From contig CAZTOZ010000023.1 of NCBI GenBank assembly GCA_964614535.1, positions 62,001 to 126,000 of the forward strand: a DNA stretch of 64,000 nt, given 5' to 3'. Shown here one piece after another: positions 59,715 through 64,000 of the stretch. The stretch is from JALSHZ01 sp964614535 (GTDB lineage Bacteria > Pseudomonadota > Gammaproteobacteria > UWMA-0217). The stretch's first letter is position 1; each line of letters starts with the position of its first letter. The translations under genes were made by a program, and so were the position numbers. The notes beneath the pieces are model-generated. The model saw nothing but the letters and a program-made list of their open reading frames with translations, had not been told where the DNA came from and made no database searches.

Positions 59715-61589
59715 ATGGCACTACTGCAGATCTCCGAACCTGGCATGTCCACCGCGCCCCATCAGCGCAAGCTGGCGGCGGGCATCGACCTCGGCACCAC
59801 CAATTCGCTGGTGGCCTCGGTCCGCAGCGGCGTGGCCGAGACGCTGCCCGATGAACAGGGACGGCACCTGCTGCCGTCGGTGGTCCACTACCGCGAAGAC
59901 GGGCCGCCGCTGGTGGGCTACGAGGCGCTGCAACGGGCCAGTGACGATCCGCTGAACACCATTGCGTCGGTCAAACGACTGATGGGGCGTGGCGTCGAGG
60001 ATCTGAAGCGACTCGGCGGCCAGCTCTCCTACCGCATCGCCGAAGGCGAGGGCCATGTTCCACGCATCGTCACCGCCGCCGGGGAGAAGACGGCGGTCGA
60101 GGTCTCGGCCGACATACTCAAGGCGCTGAGGGATCGCGCCGAGGCCACGCTGGGAGGCGAGCTGGAGGGGGTGGTCATCACCGTCCCCGCCTATTTCGAC
60201 GATGCCCAGCGGCAGGCAACCAAGGATGCGGCCAGGCTGGCGGGGCTCGAGGTGCTGCGGCTGCTCAATGAGCCCACCGCAGCGGCGGTCGCCTATGGGC
60301 TGGAGAGCGGCGACGAAGGGGTGATCGCGGTCTACGACCTCGGTGGTGGCACGTTCGATATATCGATCCTCCGGCTCCACAAGGGGGTTTTCGAGGTGCT
60401 GGCCACCGGAGGCGACTCGGCGCTCGGTGGCGACGACCTCGATCACGCCATCGCCGAATGGCTGCTGCAATCCCTCGGCATCGAATCGTCCGACGATCAC
60501 CGCCTGATGCGGCAGCTGATGACGGCGGCCCGCCAGGCAAAGGAGGCTCTTACCACCGGCGAGGCGACCACCATCGAGATCACGCTGCCCGACGGCACAA
60601 CCTGGCGGACCGAGCTGACGCGCGCGCGCTTCGACGAGCTGGTGCGACCACTGGTCCGCAAGACCACCAGCGCCTGCCGCCGCGTGCTGCGCGACGCCGG
60701 CATCGACAAGGCGGCAGTGCGCGAGGTGGTGATGGTCGGCGGTTCGACGCGGGTACCCCTGGTGCGGCAGATGGTGGGCGAGTTCTTCGGTCGTGAACCG
60801 CTGGTGAGCATCGACCCCGACAAAGTGGTCGCCGTCGGCGCCGCGATTCAAGCGGACGTGCTGGTCGGCAACAAACCCGATGGTGACCTGTTGCTGCTCG
60901 ATGTCATCCCGCTGTCGCTCGGGATCGAGACGATGGGCGGGCTGGTGGAGAAGATCATCCCCCGCAACACCACCATTCCGGTGGCCCGCGCCCAGGAGTT
61001 CACCACCTACAAGGATGGTCAGACGGCGATGGCGATCCACGTCGTCCAGGGCGAGCGGGAACTGGTCGCCGACAATCGCTCGCTGGCCCGTTTCGAGCTG
61101 CGCGGGATCCCGCCGATGGTCGCCGGCGCGGCCCGGATCCGCGTCACCTTCCAGGTGGATGCCGACGGCCTGCTCAATGTCTCCGCGCGCGAGGAGACCA
61201 GCGGCGTCGAGGCGTCGATCACGATCAAGCCCTCCTACGGCCTGTCGGACGAGGAGATCGAAACGATGCTGCGCGATTCGATGGAGCACGCCGCCGAAGA
61301 CATGGCCGCCCGGATGCTGCGGGAGCAGCAGGTGGAGGCCGACCGGGTCATCGAGGCGCTCGACGCGGCGCTGGCCAAGGATGGCGACGAACTGCTGACG
61401 GCACAGGAGAAGGCCGCAATCCTCGACGCCCGTCAGCAGCTCATCGAGGCTCGCCAGGGCAGCGACACCGCCGCGATCAAGGCGGCCATCAAAACCGTCG
61501 AGAAACGCGCCGAAACCTACGTGGAGCGACGCATGAACAGCAATATCCGCCAGGCGATGGCGGGTCACAACGTCGAGGAATTCGAGTAA
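59715..61589 (+). CDS. hscA: Fe-S chaperone HscA
   Basis: A 624-residue Hsp70. The ATPase starts KLAAGIDLGTTNSLVASVRS, with AVYDLGGGTFDISIL and MVGGSTRVPLVRQMV, and a substrate domain follows (about residues 395-515) before the helical lid. It releases clusters from IscU. ATG 59715 (MALLQISEPG) is chosen, the usual HscA N terminus. It follows the hscB stop by two bases. Confidence 0.97.
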   Translation: MALLQISEPGMSTAPHQRKLAAGIDLGTTNSLVASVRSGVAETLPDEQGRHLLPSVVHYREDGPPLVGYEALQRASDDPLNTIASVKRLMGRGVEDLKRLGGQLSYRIAEGEGHVPRIVTAAGEKTAVEVSADILKALRDRAEATLGGELEGVVITVPAYFDDAQRQATKDAARLAGLEVLRLLNEPTAAAVAYGLESGDEGVIAVYDLGGGTFDISILRLHKGVFEVLATGGDSALGGDDLDHAIAEWLLQSLGIESSDDHRLMRQLMTAARQAKEALTTGEATTIEITLPDGTTWRTELTRARFDELVRPLVRKTTSACRRVLRDAGIDKAAVREVVMVGGSTRVPLVRQMVGEFFGREPLVSIDPDKVVAVGAAIQADVLVGNKPDGDLLLLDVIPLSLGIETMGGLVEKIIPRNTTIPVARAQEFTTYKDGQTAMAIHVVQGERELVADNRSLARFELRGIPPMVAGAARIRVTFQVDADGLLNVSAREETSGVEASITIKPSYGLSDEEIETMLRDSMEHAAEDMAARMLREQQVEADRVIEALDAALAKDGDELLTAQEKAAILDARQQLIEARQGSDTAAIKAAIKTVEKRAETYVERRMNSNIRQAMAGHNVEEFE

Positions 61590-61596
61590 ACACACC

Positions 61597-61935
61597 ATGC
61601 CGAAACTGATCTTTCTGCCGCACGAGGAACTCTGCCCCGAGGGGGCCGTCATCGAAGCCGAGCCCGGCACCACCATCTGCGATGCAGCGCTGGCGCACGG
61701 CATCGAGATTGAACACGCCTGCGAGAAGTCCTGCGCCTGCACCACCTGCCACGTCTACGTGCGGGAGGGGTTCGACTCGTTGAACGAAGCCAGTGACGAC
61801 GAGGAGGACATGCTCGACAAGGCCTGGGGCGTCGATCCCGACTCCCGGCTGAGCTGTCAGGCGGTGGTCGACCACGAGGATCTGGTGGTCGAGATCCCCA
61901 AATACACGATCAATCAGGTATCCGAAAACCATTGA
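61597..61935 (+). CDS. fdx: ISC-type 2Fe-2S ferredoxin
   Basis: A 112-residue adrenodoxin-like ferredoxin. The four cluster cysteines lie in HACEKSCACTTCHVYV (about 42, 48 and 51) and RLSCQAVV (about 87). It supplies electrons for cluster assembly. It is seven bases after hscA. Confidence 0.96.
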   Translation: MPKLIFLPHEELCPEGAVIEAEPGTTICDAALAHGIEIEHACEKSCACTTCHVYVREGFDSLNEASDDEEDMLDKAWGVDPDSRLSCQAVVDHEDLVVEIPKYTINQVSENH

Positions 61936-61951
61936 CGGAGGAGGTGACACG

Positions 61952-62152
61952 ATGGGGCTGAAATGGACCGATACGCTCGATATCGCCATCGCGCTGGACG
62001 AGGCGCATCCGGACGTCGATCCGCTGACGGTCAACTTCGTCGATCTGCGCAACTGGATCCTCGGACTCGACGACTTCGATGACGACCCGGAACACTCCGG
62101 CGAACGCATCCTCGAGGCGGTGCAGATGGCCTGGATCGACGAGCGGAGCTAA
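61952..62152 (+). CDS. iscX: IscX
   Basis: A 66-residue acidic protein, MGLKWTDTLDIAIALDEAHP to AWIDERS, with the DLRNWILGLDDFDDDPEHSG region that binds IscS. It modulates sulfur transfer and may sense iron. It ends the isc operon. Confidence 0.96.
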   Translation: MGLKWTDTLDIAIALDEAHPDVDPLTVNFVDLRNWILGLDDFDDDPEHSGERILEAVQMAWIDERS

Positions 62153-62250
62153 ACCGAATATTTCACGAAAACGGAGAAATCCGCGTAACACGCTGATTCA
62201 TATTGCTTTTCCGGAGTATCGGTAAAGCGCGAGGTGGCACCAGCATCGCC

Positions 62251-62400
62251 ATGCGGTGATTGGAAGAACCTCAAGTGGCCCCTTCTTGTCCGATCCACCT
62301 GTAACGCATGGCGACGGCCATGCTTTGCGGCGAATCGAACCAATGGCCTCGCCGAGATCCTCTCAATATCCTGCATTCTCATGAAACCATCGGGCCAACG
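62251..62400 (+). repeat. Dispersed intergenic repeat, copy A (longest)
   Basis: About 150 bases. The left half, which begins CGCCATGCGGT and contains the inverted CGCATGGCG, matches copy C (48464-48564). The right half (TGCTTTGCGGCGAATCGAAC, TCGCCGAGATCCTCTC, ATCCTGCATTCTC) matches copy B on the opposite strand (36072-36150). This suggests a modular or recombining element, or a structured RNA. Confidence 0.6.
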
Positions 62401-62456
62401 CCCGTTTGCCTGTACCGCTCGCGGCCAGTAGAATCCGCTCACTTTCGAATATCCTC

Positions 62457-62480
62457 GCAAACCCGCGGCCAAGGCGGGTT
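62457..62480 (+). terminator. Hairpin upstream of ndk, terminator or attenuator
   Basis: AAACCCGC and GCGGGTTT pair around GGCCAAG, followed by TGTGTTATTTT. It could end the isc transcript or attenuate ndk, which starts 39 bases later. Confidence 0.6.
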
Positions 62481-62518
62481 TGTGTTATTTTGTCCACCTG
62501 AAAATACTGGAGTTTTTC

Positions 62519-62950
62519 ATGGCGATCGAACGCACCATTTCCATCATCAAGCCCGACGCAGTAGCCAAGAACGTCATCGGCGACATCTACCGCCGTTTCG
62601 AGGAGGCCGGTCTCCGCATCGTCGCCGCCAAGATGAAGCATCTGAGCCGCCGCGAGGCGGAGGGCTTCTACGCCGTTCACAAGGAGCGTCCGTTCTTCAA
62701 CGACCTGGTCGAGTTCATGACCTCCGGGCCGGTGATGATCCAGGTGCTCGAAGGCGAGAACGCCATTGCCAGAAACCGCGAGCTGATGGGGGCCACCAAC
62801 CCGGCCGAGGCCGCGCCGGGCACGATTCGCGCCGATCACGCCTCCACCATCGACGAGAACGCCGTCCACGGTTCCGACGCGCCGGAGACGGCAGCCACCG
62901 AGATCGCCTATTTCTTTTCCGAGATAGAGATCTGCCCCCGCACGCGCTGA
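62519..62950 (+). CDS. ndk: Nucleoside diphosphate kinase
   Basis: A 143-residue enzyme transferring phosphate between NTPs and NDPs. MAIERTISIIKPDAVAKNVI is the canonical start, and the catalytic His is in IRADHASTIDENAVHGSDAP (about residue 117). The 5' leader is A/T-rich. It stands in the conserved isc-ndk-rlmN order. Confidence 0.97.
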   Translation: MAIERTISIIKPDAVAKNVIGDIYRRFEEAGLRIVAAKMKHLSRREAEGFYAVHKERPFFNDLVEFMTSGPVMIQVLEGENAIARNRELMGATNPAEAAPGTIRADHASTIDENAVHGSDAPETAATEIAYFFSEIEICPRTR

Positions 62951-62979
62951 ACCCGGGGGAAACCCTGCTGGAGCCTCAT

Positions 62980-64000
62980 TTGGATACGCCGGAGAAGAAG
63001 GTCAATCTGCTGGATTTCGCCCCCGAGGGGCTGACCGCCTGGTTCCGTGAACTGGGCGAGCCGGCCTTTCGCGCCCAACAGCTCTTCAAGTGGATGCACC
63101 AGCAGGGGGTCAGCGACTTCGCCCGGATGACCAATATCAGCAAGGCATTGCGGGCGCGTCTGGCCGACATCGCCCAGATCCGGGGCCCGGAGATCGTCAT
63201 GGAGCAACCCTCCAGCGATGGCACCCGCAAATGGTTGCTGCGCCTCGATGACGGTCAGTGCATCGAGGCGGTCTTCATTCCCGAGTCCGGTCGCGGCACG
63301 CTCTGCGTCTCGTCACAGGTGGGCTGCGCGCTGGACTGCACCTTCTGCTCCACCGCGCGGCAGGGGTTCAACCGCAACCTCGCGGTACACGAGATCATCG
63401 GCCAGCTCTGGTCGATCGAACACCGGTTGCGGGAGGCGTCGGGCGGCGAACGGGTCGTCAGCAACGTGGTGATGATGGGCATGGGCGAGCCACTGGCCAA
63501 CTACGACAACGTCGTCGCCGCGCTGAAGATCATGCTCGACGACAACGCTTACGGGCTGTCGAAACGGCGGGTCACGTTGAGTACCTCCGGCGTGGTGCCG
63601 GCCTTGGACCGGCTCGGCACCGAAGTCGACGTGGCGCTGGCCGTCTCGCTGCACGCGCCCAACGATGCACTGCGCGACCAGCTGGTGCCACTGAACCGGA
63701 AGTACCCGATCGCCGAGCTGCTGGCGGCCTGCAAGCGCTTTCTCGATCACAAGGCGCAGCGCGACCGGGTGACGATCGAATACGTCATGCTCGACGGCGT
63801 CAACGACAGCCCCGAGCACGCCCACGAACTGGCCCGGCTGCTGCGCGGCCTGCCGTCGAAGGTCAATCTCATCCCCTTCAATCCGTTCCCGGAGACCCGC
63901 TATCGGCGTTCACCGCCAGCGGCGATCGACCGCTTTCGGGACATCCTCTACCGCCAGGGGATCAACACCATCACCCGCAAGACCCGGGGCGACGACATCG
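62980..64000 (+). CDS. rlmN: 23S rRNA/tRNA adenine-C2 methyltransferase RlmN (3' end outside window)
   Basis: The frame runs to the window edge, so about 340 residues of roughly 365-380 are seen. The radical-SAM cysteines are in VGCALDCTFCSTARQGFNRN, followed by VVMMGMGEPLANYDNV, LSTSGVVPALDRLG and VTIEYVMLDGVND. The last residues are KTRGDDI. TTG 62980 is the best start, with GGAG six bases before it, giving MDTPEKKVNLLDFAPEGL. RlmN methylates A2503 of 23S rRNA and A37 of some tRNAs. Confidence 0.95.
   Translation, partial: MDTPEKKVNLLDFAPEGLTAWFRELGEPAFRAQQLFKWMHQQGVSDFARMTNISKALRARLADIAQIRGPEIVMEQPSSDGTRKWLLRLDDGQCIEAVFIPESGRGTLCVSSQVGCALDCTFCSTARQGFNRNLAVHEIIGQLWSIEHRLREASGGERVVSNVVMMGMGEPLANYDNVVAALKIMLDDNAYGLSKRRVTLSTSGVVPALDRLGTEVDVALAVSLHAPNDALRDQLVPLNRKYPIAELLAACKRFLDHKAQRDRVTIEYVMLDGVNDSPEHAHELARLLRGLPSKVNLIPFNPFPETRYRRSPPAAIDRFRDILYRQGINTITRKTRGDDI

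Larger units (their letters stand above)
62153..62518. other. 366-base gap between iscX and ndk
   Basis: It holds copy A of the dispersed repeat (62251-62400) and a hairpin (62457-62480) close to ndk. No protein gene is supported; a short open frame inside the repeat is a property of the repeat. Confidence 0.6.

Noticed and set aside
59721..61745. A 674-codon minus-strand frame opposite hscA
   Set aside because: The plus strand encodes an unmistakable HscA; the antisense frame has no family signature.
62234..62431. A 65-codon frame in the iscX-ndk gap as a gene
   Set aside because: It coincides with repeat copy A; a similar frame appears in copy B only because the DNA repeats, and no ribosome site is present.

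Overview
The window is a high-GC, gene-dense piece of a gammaproteobacterial chromosome. The strongest taxonomic signs are the complete isc operon followed by ndk and rlmN, the cmoM, ygfZ, yajD and yqiB orthologues, glnK-amtB, and FadE and FadB types typical of Gammaproteobacteria. A DsrE2-like/TusA sulfur-transfer pair and a TauE/SafE exporter fit a sulfur-metabolising lineage, but no species can be named from sequence alone. I see no rRNA, tRNA, CRISPR array, insertion sequence or prophage.

Layout. 1-4.0 kb: 3' part of an exopolyphosphatase gene, a small membrane protein, a TrpB2-type tryptophan synthase beta chain and a TauE/SafE transporter. 4.2-10.8 kb: a YiiX-like cysteine-peptidase-fold protein, then a beta-oxidation operon (FadE, thiolase, FadB-like). 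10.9-14.2 kb: an overlapping GNAT/FemAB-like acyltransferase and JmjC/cupin-like dioxygenase pair, then small conserved proteins. 14.3-16.5 kb: a two-RCK potassium channel with an overlapping membrane partner. 16.6-20.2 kb: cmoM, a deacetylase and a FixL/FixJ-like pair, tightly packed. 20.2-26.7 kb: DUF3108, DUF255 and hemerythrin proteins, a PfkB sugar kinase with gpmI, and yajD. 27-31 kb: amtB-glnK, then dsrE2-tusA and a TetR gene flanked by three matching palindromes. 31-38 kb: thrC, a surface-polysaccharide cluster (rfbC, SAF-domain dehydrogenase, initiating glycosyl-phosphate transferase) and a NarL-type two-component pair. 38-46.7 kb: ygfZ, a ygfX-like gene, an LMF-family membrane protein, a three-gene cassette (N-formylglutamate amidohydrolase family, DUF1704/QEGLA metallopeptidase, GshB-like ATP-grasp), then lexA-imuA. 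47-56.4 kb: an orphan membrane sensor, a 31-residue membrane peptide, a GluRS-like protein without HIGH or KMSKR motifs beside glnS, a uracil-DNA glycosylase, pdxH, pgm, yqiB and an SDR. 56.5-64 kb: iscRSUA-hscBA-fdx-iscX, ndk and the 5' part of rlmN.

The observations most worth following are the ATP-grasp/DUF1704/amidohydrolase cassette, whose ligase-plus-carboxypeptidase pairing resembles the eukaryotic tubulin tyrosination cycle; the degenerate GluRS paralogue; a small TetR regulon with NemR-like operators around sulfur-transfer genes; AAC-repeat leaders ahead of many genes, resembling Hfq distal-face (ARN) or Pseudomonas CA motifs; a three-copy dispersed intergenic repeat; and an intrinsic terminator inside the isc operon.
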